DNA of 64,000 nt from Dastarcus helophoroides (GCA_028583605.1 CM053333.1:10510638-10574637); one strand, 5' to 3'. Positions 1 through 11,486 are shown, numbered from the stretch's first letter. Made by a program: numbers and translations. Notes: a model not told the origin generated them from the letters alone.

Positions 1-103
1 TTGAAGTGAAAAGTTCTTTAGGCGCGCTAAGGGACCAAAGATAGGAAAACAATACATGGAATTGGCCTATATGTAATATACTTATATATATTGTGTTATC
101 AAA

Positions 104-158
104 AAGGGCGATTTGAACTACTAGTTCATTGCTCTATCACTGCGCCAATCCGGACATT
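104..158 (-). other. tRNA-like fragment (A-box and B-box), SINE-head candidate
   Basis: On the minus strand TGGCGCAGTGATAGAGC fits an A box and AGTTCAAATC fits a B box, followed by a T run. The spacing is too short for a full tRNA cloverleaf, so a tRNA gene is unlikely; a truncated tRNA-derived SINE is more plausible. It adjoins the first foldback copy. Confidence 0.35.
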
Positions 159-164
159 TTATGA

Positions 165-358
165 CAATTCTTAAATTGAAATGCAGAACTTGTCCCCTGA
201 AACCAAGAAAGATTAAAAATCTTTCCTCTGAAGATGACAGCTTGGCTGTCGAAACGCATTAGAGTAACCTCAGTTGTATTTTTTAATCTTTCTTGGTTTC
301 AGGGGACAAGTTCTGTATTTCAATTTTTAAAGATAACCAAAGACCAGTCCGTTCCACC
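165..358. repeat. Foldback family F, copy 1
   Basis: Both arms contain GTCCCCTGAAACCAAGAAAG or its complement, facing each other, with a partly deleted left arm. The right flank ends ...GACCAGTCCGTTCCACCA as in the other copies. The centre holds CTGAAGATGACAGC-TTG-GCTGTCGAAAC, a hairpin core discussed under findings. Confidence 0.8.
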
Positions 359-419
359 AAACAATTCTTAAAACCTTTCCGACACCCGAATAATCCGACT
401 TCTGACTAATTCGGCATCA

Positions 420-695
420 CTTATCCGGGTAAAAATATAAAAAAGAAAAATTGGGGGAGGCAAAATCAAAATATAAAAAAAAATATTAGGAGGGGGGGCA
501 AAATGAAAATATGAAGAAGAAAAGGGGAATGAAGAAATGGTGGGGGCATCACGAAAATATATAAAAAGAAAATTGGAGGAGGGGATAAAAAATGGGGGGG
601 GGACCATAAAATATATAAAAAAGAAAAAGTGGGGGTATGAAAAGTGGGGGGGACAAAATAAAAACATATAAAAAAACAAGTTTGGGGGGTATATG
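420..695. repeat. Purine-rich degenerate minisatellite
   Basis: About six variable units of 40-55 bp of the type AAAATATATAAAAAAG followed by A/G then a run of 5-8 G. The minus-strand ORF across it is a low-complexity artefact. Confidence 0.6.
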
Positions 696-1552
696 GAAGG
701 CGAGTGAATGTTAGTCGCCTCCCTCAATAATTTGTACTTCTCAACTGAGAGAAACCGCTGAAAGTTTGAAAAAATATTTTTTTTGAAATATCTTGAAATT
801 TGTTATATCATAGTTTTAAGTTTTCACTTCTGTCGGTAGTCCCCATAACTGCCCAATTTTTTTTAGACTAAAACAAATTTTGAAAAAACTTCATATTTAT
901 AAAATAAAACCCCAGTAAGAAATTTTGAGAAAGAGTTGACATTTTTTTCAAAACAAAAAAATATTTTTGAATTTGAGTTTAAAATTGACATATGCTTAGG
1001 AAAAATGTAAAAACTTAATTCTAATCTACAAATGATTTGAGACAAAAGCAAACATACATAAATATAAAATAAAATCCCTAAAATTTGCGAGCTTGAAAAT
1101 TTCAAATTTGCAAAAGTATCTACTAACAGGCTCCACCATGCACCTGTTAAGAATATACTGCGCCTAGTCTACTTGCACATTGAGTGGGGGACGGGTTATA
1201 TTCTTAATAACATTATTAAGTATATTTGTCTCTCAGAATTGTACTTTTAACATTTGTTAAAAATAGCGTGAGAGGGAGCTTCCGAACCCACCCTCAACCA
1301 GCAAAACAGTAAATATATGTTTTGTGGGTGAATGTAGCTTAATGCTATTAACAAGGTGGACGCGTTCGATCCTTCTATGCTCCTGAAACGCCTGAAAGCT
1401 GAAATATGTTGAGTTGTCAAGTGGTTGTCAACTCGATTTCTTAACAAACTCTTATAAATATTTGTTTTTCGTCAAAAAACAACGAAAATCGGTTAAAATT
1501 AACCCCGGAAACATAAATATCCGGCGGAGGCGACTCTCATTTATGTATTGCG

Positions 1553-2734
1553 ATGTCGCAACTGAAAAGTCTGCCGGTAAATTCAGAAAAAACAAGTATT
1601 CATGACATGTTAAAAGATGCATCACCTAAGGAGGAACAAAACAGCGGAAATCAGGTGAATTCTGTCTGTACGTACTCGCGTTCGGTGCCATCAGGTTTAT
1701 CTTCCTGCACAAGCTCAGCTATATTGTCGCCGACAAAAGAAATTACGAACGACGACTCTGCCATTCTGAAAACCTCTTCTAAAATCGAGAATCTGAAAAA
1801 TTGGTCTATCTCAACCTATAAGTGCACCAGGCAGTTAATGTTCGAAAAGCTGGGGAAGTCGTCGCGGACTGTTGACGCAGGTACGCACCTTTGGGCCGAA
1901 TTTGGGGCGCATCTAACCTGACAGTTTTAGAATTGGAGACCCAAATCAATTTGTTAAGGGAGACGCAAAAGAAGTATATAACGTTGCTTAGGTTAGCAAG
2001 AGCCTTAACTAGTCACTTTTATCATGTTGTGCAAACGCAGGTAAACAATATTTTCGAATATTAGGGTTTCAGTTTCCAAAATATTAAAGATGTATTTAAG
2101 AAAAAACAAGAAAAATAAACAGAAAGCTTGTAAATCTCGTTTTGCGTTTTAGCATGCTCTAGGGGAAGCGTTTTCTGAATTAGCGCAAAAGTCACCTGAG
2201 CTTCAGGAAGAGTTTCTCTACAATGCGGAAACTCAGAGGAGTCTAACCAAAAACGGGGAAACTCTTCTGGGTGCCCTCAACTTCTTCATCTCCTCTGTTA
2301 ACACCCTATGTAATAAAACAATCGAAGACACTTTGCAATCGGTTCGACAATATGAATCTGCTCGAATTGAATATGATGCCTACAGGACAGACCTTGAATC
2401 GATGTCGACTAAGCCAGATGGCACAGTTGGGCTTGAGGAGGCCCAAAAGGGATATGAGCACCATCGGGAACAATTCTTAAAATTACGGGCAGAAGTAACG
2501 ATCAAGATGAAATTTTTAGATGAAAACAGGGTAAGTAATTAAGAGTTGATTTAGTTTTTGTTTTAATGAGGTGATTTTTAGATCAAAGTGATGCATAAGC
2601 AACTTTTGTTATTCCATAATGCTATATCAGCATACTTTTCTGGAAACCAACAAGCTTTAGAAGCCACTCTGAAACAATTTAATATTAAAGTGAGAACACC
2701 AAATTCCACAATACCATCCTGGTTAGAACAATAG
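1553..2734 (+). CDS. Arfip: Arfaptin (BAR/AH-domain protein), 4 coding exons
   Basis: Arfaptins bind GTP-loaded Arl1/Arf/Rac GTPases through a crescent AH (BAR-like) dimer at the trans-Golgi. Coding exons are 1553-1880, 1925-2040, 2153-2530 and 2582-2734. The introns (44, 112 and 51 bp) have GT-AG ends and phases 1, 0, 0; joining gives 324 residues. Family matches I recognise include [17 protein letters not shown] at the AH start (about residue 80), [19 protein letters not shown] across exon 2, [18 protein letters not shown] at the exon 3 start, [18 protein letters not shown], and the end [18 protein letters not shown] followed by PSWLEQ-stop. The N-terminal ~75 residues are Ser/Thr-rich and poorly conserved, as in the family. 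The ATG at 1553 is the first in frame and gives a typical length; an upstream 5' UTR exon is possible. The gene is convergent with the CDCA7-like gene. No lesion is seen. Confidence 0.93.
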
Positions 2735-4434
2735 CCGATAGGTTTATTATTACACTTGTATTCGAATCTAGTCTATTTTGAGTAGGTTACATGTTTTGTA
2801 CCAGATTGTATTATTTTCTAGAATATTTTTTGATGAATAATTGCATTTTAAAAAATTAAGCGTTTTCTACTTTTAATGTTCCCAAATAGTTATGAAAACA
2901 ACAAAGTGATTATTAAGTTGCAATTGCTCCAAATTTGTCTTTGTAAAAATTCTTAAAATTGGCAAAAGAATTTTTAAAAATACTGATTTTACCTAAGAGG
3001 TTGCATTTCCTTCATTTGCACAATAAATTGAACTGATTTCGTCCAGTATTGGCTCAATTTTAATGATCCCTCAGTGTAGCGCATTTGAGTAATATGCATC
3101 CCAAGCTTGTACAAATTAATATGCTTTAATACTTTTAACCTATATGTTTGCTTTATATGTTTTGTATCAATTGTCTATATGTTTTAATTTATGAACTAAA
3201 GTTCACCCACTAATTTATTGTTTGTACTTATTTTTAAAATAAATTGTTTTTTAATTAAGTCTTGTTAGTTTTATTGAATGCTCCAATCCCACTAAAATTT
3301 TACATAATGTTATAACCAAATCTGGTTTCAAAGTCACAATATGAACTGCCGTTTTATGCGGCCAAATTTAAAAAACTAAAACTACTAAAATTTCCATTTC
3401 CAAATATTTAGAAAATGAAAATTTATAATTTGTTTTTGTTTTTTATTGGTTTGAAAATGATGCTTTCTGTTCGAAAGAGAATGTGTACATTTGATTATTT
3501 TCAATGTTTGTTTTACTGTATCTAACTATGACAGGCTAAAGGTACTAATGATGTTGCTTCATTATTAATGCAACATCGAAATGAAATAAAATTTATTTAA
3601 AACAATTTATTAAGTTATAAAGTCATCAAATACAAAAGGAAACTAAACTATTATTTGAAATATCTAGCAATACTGCTACTATCTAGAAGACGGTAAGAGT
3701 AAGAATACTGAACATGAAATATTTAGAAGACATTTTAGAATACAAAATTTTGATGAAATTAAATACTTTGAAAAACTAAGAATATTTTACTTTAAGTAAT
3801 TGTATGTGTTACAACTAAATATTTCATGACAATTATCAACATAAGAAACATTAAATAATTGAAACATTTCAAAATAGTTAACTGACGTTTTACTTCGCTA
3901 ATCAACTAAGGTAAAATTAAGCACAAAATGTGTGCTTTGACTCATTAGTTCATAAAAATTTAAATACTTTAAACAAAAGATTCACTTTAGATGATTATAT
4001 TCCACATAAATATAGCAAGCAGTCTAAAAATATTATATTTATTCTATAAATTATGACTATTAATTTTGTACTGGATTTTTTGTACTAATTTTTACTAGGC
4101 ATTTTCTAAAATAATCTTTATTATGGAAGCTCGCTAAACTAATATAATTTAATCAAACTGGCAGTTGTAGTTTAAACTTTATTGATGTAGTTTTTATTTC
4201 CCAACTGCCTGTGTCAATTAAAAATTTCCAAAAGACGTCTGCTTAACTGGTATTTTAAATGGTAATATCAAAACTCAATCACTTTCCCAAGTACTTATGT
4301 TTTGTAACTTATTTTGTTTTTATTTTTTAGCTTAGTTTTTTTAAATTAGCCCGAATATGAGGCATATAAAACATAAAAACACAACTGAACAATTTCTTCA
4401 ACAGTTAAATGGAGACTTGGCTCCTAACTAAAAT
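2735..4434. other. Convergent intergenic region, arfaptin / CDCA7-like
   Basis: AT-rich, no ORF of note, no clear repeat. It should hold the 3' UTRs of both convergent genes. Candidate AATAAA signals for the minus-strand gene (seen as TTTATT) occur near 4178, 4193 and 4038. Confidence 0.5.
3238..3243 (+). terminator. Possible poly(A) signal of arfaptin
   Basis: A canonical AATAAA lies about 500 bp after the arfaptin stop, in otherwise gene-free AT-rich DNA. AATAAA is common by chance at this base composition, so the assignment is weak. Confidence 0.25.
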
Positions 4435-5109
4435 TTATAAGAACAACTTAGAAGTTTTCAAAGCAGAAACCTCTCCGGTCAGTCTTGCAATTTTCTCTTC
4501 AATGAGGCGCAGCTGGAGCTTATCCGCTTCACCAGCGTCTTCCTTCCCCCCAACAAAGCAATATTCGCTTCCAGAGAACCCAATCAAACTGCCTGGGTCA
4601 TTCAACAATTCGTAATACGCGTCTTCATGGGGGTAATCCCCCTGACCTTTAAGACTATCCAAATAGTGTCTAACCGACGCATGCCCCTGTTTTTGAGCCA
4701 ACGGGGACATAACCCCCGTTGGCCGCATCCCCGCTTTAGACCTGCAAAATGAACAGTTGCAAATGCCCCTACAAACAGGACAGTGCCAATCAGATTTTTT
4801 TAGCACTTCTCTGGCGTTTTCGCCGTAGCGATTATTTAGACACACGCCGCAGAACTGCCCGCGGACACCAACGCAGTTAGGATTGCGGCAAACGGTTTTG
4901 GTGTCCCTGGTTTTCTGCCGGCACTGATGGCAGCTGCTGCCGTTAGCACTATCGTAGACTTTAAGGGACACATCCATTGCGATATTATCCAACATTTCGT
5001 CAGTGATTTCTTCAACTGGTATCACGCGATGTGGGGTAGCCCTTGTACTGAAGTGGGTTATTCTTCTTCGAGGTTTGTACACGACTCTTTCGATGTTATC
5101 GATCGAATT
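4435..5109 (-). CDS. CDCA7: CDCA7-like, coding exon 3 (zinc finger)
   Basis: 224 codons plus TAA. Carries the whole 4CXXC_R1 domain and a C-terminal tail with LDSLKGQGDYPHEDAYYELL and a short helical end. All zinc-ligand cysteines of the family appear present. Confidence 0.9.
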   Translation of the reverse strand, partial: NSIDNIERVVYKPRRRITHFSTRATPHRVIPVEEITDEMLDNIAMDVSLKVYDSANGSSCHQCRQKTRDTKTVCRNPNCVGVRGQFCGVCLNNRYGENAREVLKKSDWHCPVCRGICNCSFCRSKAGMRPTGVMSPLAQKQGHASVRHYLDSLKGQGDYPHEDAYYELLNDPGSLIGFSGSEYCFVGGKEDAGEADKLQLRLIEEKIARLTGEVSALKTSKLFL

Positions 5110-8100
5110 CTGGAAGAGGCTGCGTGATTAAAAGCATATTGTTTGGTAAAGACTTACGTCATCGATGATACTACGGTCAATGTATTCCGGCGCTTTGTTT
5201 TCCAATCGAGCAGATTTTCTTGGTGCCAAAGGTATAGCCCCAGTGTATCTAAATGTTGAATCTTTTGGTTTACGGGGTTTTCTCACTTTTTGGGTTTTTC
5301 TTTGAGATTTGTTATACTCATTGATCGCTGTAATGGCTTCATTAAAAAAAGGGTCTTCCTCCTTACATTTATCTAACTAAATAATAAAAAAGAAAACTTC
5401 AGTAGAGATAACCGATTAAAGCTTTTTCTCAACTACTCAAGCTATAAGCTCACTGTTTGACAACCTTAGTTGCAAATCAAGCAAAAAACTAATTAATGTG
5501 TCATCCAAATATTGCCCTGTCAAGAGTAATTAAAAATGGTTTCTAGTTCCAAAAATCGCAAAAAGAAAAACCGAAAATACTTCATGTTGCTTTTCATTAA
5601 TTTTATCAAATTAACTTTTTTTAAATGACCTGCTTAATGACATGCTGCGAGCATTTGATAAATGGAGAAGAGAAAAAAAAAATTAGAAACTCTAAGCTTT
5701 ATTTTCAAATTTTCGATTTTCTAGAGAAAGTGAAGTTTAAACGAGAACTGTAGCCAGGAACTTTCTTCAGGAGGAGCTCATATCCTAAAAAAAACATTAA
5801 TCAAACCGTACTGTCTCCAAATTTCCAGAATTAAAATAAAGATTTCACCGAAGAAGTTTGCATTTTATGAAAACCACTAGCTGATACTAGTCTACGTGAA
5901 AAAAAAGAGAAAGGATTCTTGGGTCACTTTTTTGAAATTCCGACTTTTTTTGAAGAATTCAATTTTTATTGAAAACTAGCTGGTATCAGCGTCTTTGCCT
6001 GCGTAAAAAAGACAGGATTCTTGGGTCACTTTTTTGAAAATTCCGACTTATTTGAAGAATTCAATTTTTATTGAAAACTAGCCTTCGTCTACGAAAAAAA
6101 AAGAGGACGGATCTTGGGTCACTATTTTGAAAATTCCGACTTTTTGGAAGAATTTAATTTTATTGAAAATTTCGATTTGTTTAAAAAATATTGATATTTT
6201 AAAATACTCCCTTTTTTCACAATATCAATCTTATTTCTTTTAACTTCCAAAATTTCATTTTTTCTCGAAATTTTGACTTTTGGAAAATTTCAAATTCTCC
6301 AAATTTTTCAAAATTTTGGCTCATTTGGATATATTTTGATTTTTTTTTGAACTTTTTATTTTTTATAACTTTTATTCTTGTTGAACATTTTATTTTTTGC
6401 AAATTTCAACTTTTTTGAAAATTTATTTTTCAATATTTCAATTTTATTGAATATTTTAAATTTATCTTGAGGTTTTGAAGTTTTTCGAAATATCGACTTT
6501 TTTCAAATGTTTTTAAAACTGTTGACTCGAAATTACAATTTTTTTGCAAATTTAACTGTTTTTAAATTTGATTTTTTCAAAACATATCAATTCTATTTGG
6601 AAATTTGAATTTTTTGATAGTTTCGACTTTTGAAAACATCGACTCTCTAAAGTGTTTAAATTTTTAAATTCGACTTTTTTCAAAATTATGGCTTTTTCTC
6701 AAATTGTTGACTTTCTGAAAATGACGACTTTTGTGACAAGTCTCGCTTTGATTTTATTGAACATTTTTAAACATTTTTCGACTTTTTAAAACATTTCGTC
6801 TTCATATTTTAAAAACTTTGAACTTAAAATTTTTTAATTTCCACTTTTTTCAAACGTTGACTTATTTTATCAATTGCAAGATTTTCACAATTTCGCTTTT
6901 CTGTAGGATTTTGATTTATTTCTTGTATTCTGAATTTTTTGAACATTTTTACACAAAATTTCGATCTATGCTAAAAATTGCGATTTTTTTTGAAAATATT
7001 GATTTTTTCTATAAATTTGATTACGTTGAAAAACTGACTTATAAAACTTCTACCATTTTATTTGAAAATTTCCACCTTTGTCCAACTTTTGAAAATTTCT
7101 CGAAATTTTGACCTTATTTGAAAATTGTGACTTTTTTCAAAAATTTCGACTTTTTCTCAAAGCCTCGACTTTATGTAGTAAATTCAACTTCTATTTGAAA
7201 AAGTAGTTCTTTTTAATCGTCAGTTTTTTGAAAAATTGGATTTTATTTGAATTTCTTGAACTTTTTCAGAATTTTCACTTTTTTTTGAAAATTTCAACCT
7301 TTTTCATAAAAATGTCTTATTTTTGAAGTTAAAACTTTCTTAGGAATTCGAATTTTTTTTTCAAAATTTCTTTTTTTTCAAAATTTCGATTTCTGTAAAA
7401 GTTGACACAAAGCATTTTTCTGAAAATTTCAATTTTTGTCAAAATTTTGGTGTTTTTTTATAAAAATAATTATGTTAAAATATTGTTTTTTTGAAAACCT
7501 CTATTTTTTTTAATATTCACTTTTTTTGAAAATTTTCACTTTGGTTCAAACTTTTTACTATTTTTTAAAGCCTGGACTTTTTTTTTGAAAAATTTCAATA
7601 TTTCAATGCTAAATTTAGAATTTTGATAAAATTTCTACTATTCGGTTTTTGAAAAGAAATTTTTAAAAAAGATGAAATGCAAAGATTAGAAATTAAAGCC
7701 AAAATTTGAAAAAAACAGTTTCTTATAAGTAAATTTAATTTTTCTTCCAAAGTTCCCTCTTTGATTCAAAATTTGGGTTATTTTCTCGAAGTCTCAAATT
7801 AAAACTCGAAATAATAAAAAATACATTTCAAAGTGAAACTCATCGGAATTAAAAAAAGGTCGTTTGGAGGAAAATTTTGCCAAAAAAGATTGTGTTGAAA
7901 GACAAAATTTAATTTTTTTTTAAAGATAAATCTACACTTTTTTGTAAATTTTGATTTTTCTCAAACTTTCAAGATTACCATTGGATGTTTTAATTTGGAA
8001 TTTCGAAGGAAAAAAATACAATTTCGAAAGAAATTATTAAATTTCCAATCAGTAAAACCTTTGAAAAATGTAATCGAGTTTATTAATAAAAATTTCTCAA

Positions 8101-8976
8101 ATTTTCGACTTTTAAGTTTCTCTAGAAACTTTGAACTTTTGAGAGAAGAGAAATTCCTATCAAGTTCAAATTTTCAGCTTTTAAATTCAAATTTAAAGCC
8201 AAAATTTAGAAAATATGCCAACATTTAGAGCTAAGCTAAATCTTTAACAAAAAAGTCGTAATTTCTAGAAAAAAGACTGAATTTTGCATTTGATGTAGAA
8301 ATTTACAAAAATATCAAAGTTTCGAACAGAAGTCAAAACCGTTGAGAAAAACTTTTTCAAGACATTTTAAGCGAAAATTGCTAAAAATTTTGATTACTTT
8401 TTTGTAAGCAAAGCAGGTCCATAAAGTCTCAATTTTAAGTAAAAGTAAAAAAGTTGGAGAAAAAAACCAAATACATTTCTTAAAATTTCGACTTTTAATT
8501 TCGAAATTTCGATGTGGAATATTGGAAATTTAACAGAAGTTCCGATTTAGACCTAAATTTTTCAACACGAATTTCTATTTTTTTTCTTTTAAATCCCATT
8601 GTCGAAGACTGTTTTCAAAATGATAGTTGATACGTGAAATAAATAAACGATTCGGGGGGCGCCCGCATGCCTAAGGACGGCCCTGTCCCCAAATAATTAT
8701 ATACCCTTAAAAATCTAAGACATAACTTTTCATAAATCAAAATGAGTGTTAAAAGTTGTGGCTTTTTGAAATACTTAATAAGCAACCAAGCGAAATAATA
8801 CATAAACGCAATTTGTAAAAACTAAAGTAACTTACGAAAGCCTGGAATTCTGCGATGTTTTTTTGTCTAATTCTTTCTATTTCTGGTAACTCTTCATCGC
8901 TATCATCGGGAGGAACATTCTCCCGATTTTCCACATCATTATTTCCTTCAGGGGAACTGTTGTCCGACTTTTCCAT
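4435..8976 (-). CDS. CDCA7: CDCA7-like protein with zf-4CXXC_R1 zinc finger, 3 coding exons
   Basis: CDCA7 recruits the chromatin remodeller HELLS and is needed for maintenance of DNA methylation; it acts in the nucleus. Coding exons (minus strand) are 8836-8976, 5158-5376 and 4435-5109; introns are 3459 and 48 bp, all phase 0, GT-AG. The product is 344 residues. Exon 1 is acidic and begins MEKSDNSSPEGN; exon 2 is basic (QRKTQKVRKPRKPK). The C-terminal cysteine-rich zinc finger spans about residues 180-243, with CHQC, CRNPNC, GQFCGVC, CPVC, CNCSFC and the ATTG-like end MRPTG. The three residues mutated in human ICF syndrome have exact counterparts at the correct spacing (Arg184, Gly204, Arg214), so this is the class I form. 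For the second intron I chose the acceptor ending at 5110, not the nearer AG, because only it keeps frame. Confidence 0.93.
5158..5376 (-). CDS. CDCA7: CDCA7-like, coding exon 2
   Basis: 73 codons with AG acceptor at 5377-5378 and GTAAGT donor at 5157. It begins LDKCKEEDPFFNEAI and carries a Lys/Arg-rich stretch followed by STFRYTGAIPLAPRKSAR, resembling the basic region before the zinc finger in CDCA7 proteins. Confidence 0.85.
5377..8835 (-). other. CDCA7-like intron 1, filled with degenerate TTTCGACTTTT repeats
   Basis: 3.46 kb. 5872-6170 holds three units of about 98 bp; the rest to about 8.55 kb is quasi-periodic sequence built from variants of GAAAATTTCGACTTTTT. Near 8655-8695 a G/C-rich scrap resembles the end of a dispersed element. 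No ORF in this stretch is supported. Confidence 0.6.
8836..8976 (-). CDS. CDCA7: CDCA7-like, coding exon 1
   Basis: 47 codons from ATG, ending ...EFQAF before a GTAAGT donor. Rich in Asp/Glu/Asn. The start codon lies 107 bp from a dispersed repeat (9083-9200), so the promoter probably overlaps repeat DNA. Confidence 0.85.
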
Positions 8977-9082
8977 TCTTGTAAAACTAATTCCGATTTT
9001 TAAATTTGTAACGGCTCGAAAGAGGTTATGATGTTAAATTTTGCTTGTATACAACCAATATTGATATATGGTATACAAACAC

Positions 9083-9200
9083 TGACCACAGAACTTTGCT
9101 AGTAGAGGTCAATGCTTGGGGAAGTCATTCTAGAGGGCGCGCCCACATTAGATATGGCGGAAAAGACGAGAAATGCCGTTTTTAAAGTTGCATAAAAATT
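9083..9200. repeat. Dispersed repeat R1, copy 1
   Basis: Direct match (about 80% by eye) to 12488-12604, including TTCTAGAGGGCGC, GATATGGC, AAAAGACGAG and the shared end TTTTTAAAGTTGCATAAAAA. It sits just upstream of the CDCA7-like start codon. Confidence 0.7.
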
Positions 9201-9889
9201 TCGTTCAATGATGATGTTTTATTCCTTTTTGTTTTATTCGTTATCCGTGGTGTTCTTTATTCGCGGTAGCGGTTCCCAAAAATAAAAATGCACTTGCCAT
9301 AATCGCCACTTTAGTATCAATCAATAAAAGATCTTATGCACTTAAATTTTAAATTCATACAATAGTCAACGCTTTTATGTATATTTGTAGGTTCATTGTT
9401 TTCATTTACATTTATTTTCTAGCGAATACATAAAATTTATAGACATGAAAAATGTATAATAAACATGTACATGCATTATCTAGTTCGATTTTATGTAGAT
9501 TTGATTTTTTATCGGGTATTTAACTCCATTACCTGCGATTTTGACAAGAACGTATCCCCCGCGGACAACGATGAACTACTGTACTGTCCAGATTTTTCAT
9601 ATCATTATTTTGTTTATAGAAATTGTTGCCCGAATTTTAAAAATAATTCCGATTTTTTAACCTATAACGCGCAGAAGAATTTAGCATTATATTTAATACT
9701 ACTAAGCAAGACTACATGAAAAACCACATCAGTCGTCAGCGTTGCCACCCTGACTTTTGATTTCTTATCAAAATTCGTTGTGCAAATAAATGTTGGCACC
9801 CTTGTCAGCAGAAATGTTAATTGTTGCAACTTGCAACATTCTGTGTTTGAAAGTTCAAACGAACTGCAACTGCAAAGAATAACTGACTT
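9201..9889. other. Non-coding, upstream of CDCA7-like gene
   Basis: AT-rich. A plus-strand ORF at 9465-9719 has no recognisable family. The 11-mer CAGCGTTGCCA at 9737-9747 also occurs upstream of the Teh-like gene at 22673. Confidence 0.35.
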
Positions 9890-10205
9890 CCGCTATTTTT
9901 GACATTGCAGAGTATTTTAATACTCTGTGATATTCACTAAAAATTTCAATAAATCAGTTCGTCAGAACAAAACTGCCACAGGTGAAAGGTACTTTTCACA
10001 GTGTCATTTATGTTATATTTTAAATAACAGTGTGTTTGTTTAAATTTGTGTATCTAAGTTAATTCCCGCTTTTTTTAACATCGCAAGATTTTGTAATATT
10101 TTTAGTGATACTTGTTTCTGTAAATCTATTCGGTAAAACAAACTAGACTCTTTACACTGTCATTTAATATTATATTTTAAATAAGAGTGGATATCTGTGG
10201 ACTTT
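9890..10205 (+). repeat. Imperfect tandem pair, ~174-bp unit
   Basis: The text around CCGCT-TTTTT-GACATTGCA at 9890 recurs about 174 bp later as CCGCT...AACATCGCA, and the ends TATTATATTTTAAATAA with ACACTGTCATTTA also recur. It immediately precedes the decayed ORF at 10214. Confidence 0.55.
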
Positions 10206-10213
10206 TGTCAACG

Positions 10214-10983
10214 ATGGAGAAAAATATGGTAGTTGTGAAATTACAGATTGGTGTTCCAGTGAATCAAATTTTGCAAGATGCACGAAAAATGGAAACACCA
10301 CAACTTGTAAAAATCATTTTGCTAAGTAGAAACGATGTTGCGCATTGATCAAAAAAATATAATATTGAAAAGAAACGGGATAAGGATGGGATGATAGCTG
10401 CAACGCTAAAAGTTAAAGAAAGGAATGCAAATGGCAAGAATTTTGCATTTTTTTTTAAACAAGAAGGTAAACTTACTTACCTACCTTCATTTTTATTTAC
10501 TTCACTTTAGGTTCTGATCACATTGGTCTTTCAGTCATTAGATAAAGTTTGTAATTGTATCAAAATATGCCCTAGTTCTTTCATGGTTTTTAATACTACA
10601 TTTTCTTATTACTATATGTTTAAGCTAAGAGAGCTAATGGAAAAGGCACTAATTCTGTTTTAGACAATACTGCAGAAGCTTTAGGGTAACATTCCCAAAT
10701 AAAAATTAATCGTCAAGAAGAAATTGCTCAGTTTGTGAAGACGAAGATAATGAAACAAGAAGCAGATCCAGTAGATAAGACAAGACGAGATATTTGGAAG
10801 ACACATATAAATAACTGGATAGATGATGCTGATGAGGAAGCTTTTAATGATTTTGCAAACGATTTTAAAGCGAGAGTGAGAAAGGTTGATCGTAGAAAAA
10901 ATAAACCAGGAACTTCTAAAAGAAAAATGGAAAAGGAGGAATATTTTTCAAAGAAAAGGCGTGGTGAACTAGGTATGCATTAA
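10214..10983 (+). pseudogene. Decayed protein-coding remnant, possibly transposon-derived
   Basis: Two coding-like pieces on one strand. The first (10214-10468) starts at ATG and reads MEKNMVVVKLQIG, then has an in-frame TGA after NDVAH and continues KKYNIEKKRDKDGMIAATLK to FFFKQEG, where a GTAAAC could be a donor. The second (about 10700-10983) is charged: EEIAQFVKTKIMKQEAD, then IWKTHINNWIDDADEEAF and a Lys/Arg-rich end. The first piece faintly resembles N-terminal parts of MULE/FAR1-like insect proteins as I remember them; no catalytic motif is visible. Function is unknown, and the in-frame stop suggests it is dead. About 360 bp downstream the sequence CCACCCTGTATATA resembles ends of several insect repeats. 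Confidence 0.4.
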
Positions 10984-11486
10984 TAAAGGAAATTTTGCTT
11001 TAAATTGACTAGTTATAAATTTCTTTCAGATAAGGATTAATACGAGTTTAAAATTAAATCCAGACAAATGGACATTTTGATATGCTCAGAGAAAACATCA
11101 ACATTGAAATGGGTCGAGAAAAAATCGATATAAAGAGTGTAAAAAAATACCATCTGTATATTATAACATAAATTGTATTTTTTATTATTGTTTTTATGCA
11201 TTTAAAACTCCCATAAGTTTCTTGCAGGTTGTTATGGGCAGTAATTGAACCTGTAAAATAAAATTTAAATTATATTGAGTTCTTTTTTATTATTAAACCA
11301 AATAAATATAACAATAAGTGCAATTGCCAAACTTAATATTGATCCACCCTGTATATATACACGAAAATATCTAACAGAGAATTTAAAAAATTCACTCTGT
11401 ATAGCTGCATTTTAAAATATTCTCAAATATAAAGTATAGAGAAAATAAAGGGGGAAGGGCTTATTTTATGTAGGTAAATGTTTTTA

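Noticed and set aside
368..727. 119-residue minus-strand ORF
   Set aside because: Complement of a purine-rich minisatellite; composition is Phe/Pro/Ser only, no family.
1330..1385. Possible tRNA (TAGCTTAATGC ... GTTCGATCC)
   Set aside because: Only box-like fragments; no cloverleaf stems or acceptor pairing could be built.
4927..5127. Plus-strand ORF over CDCA7
   Set aside because: Antisense shadow of CDCA7 exon 3, no independent support.
9465..9719. 84-residue plus-strand ORF
   Set aside because: No recognisable family, no splice or promoter context, length within chance for this base composition.
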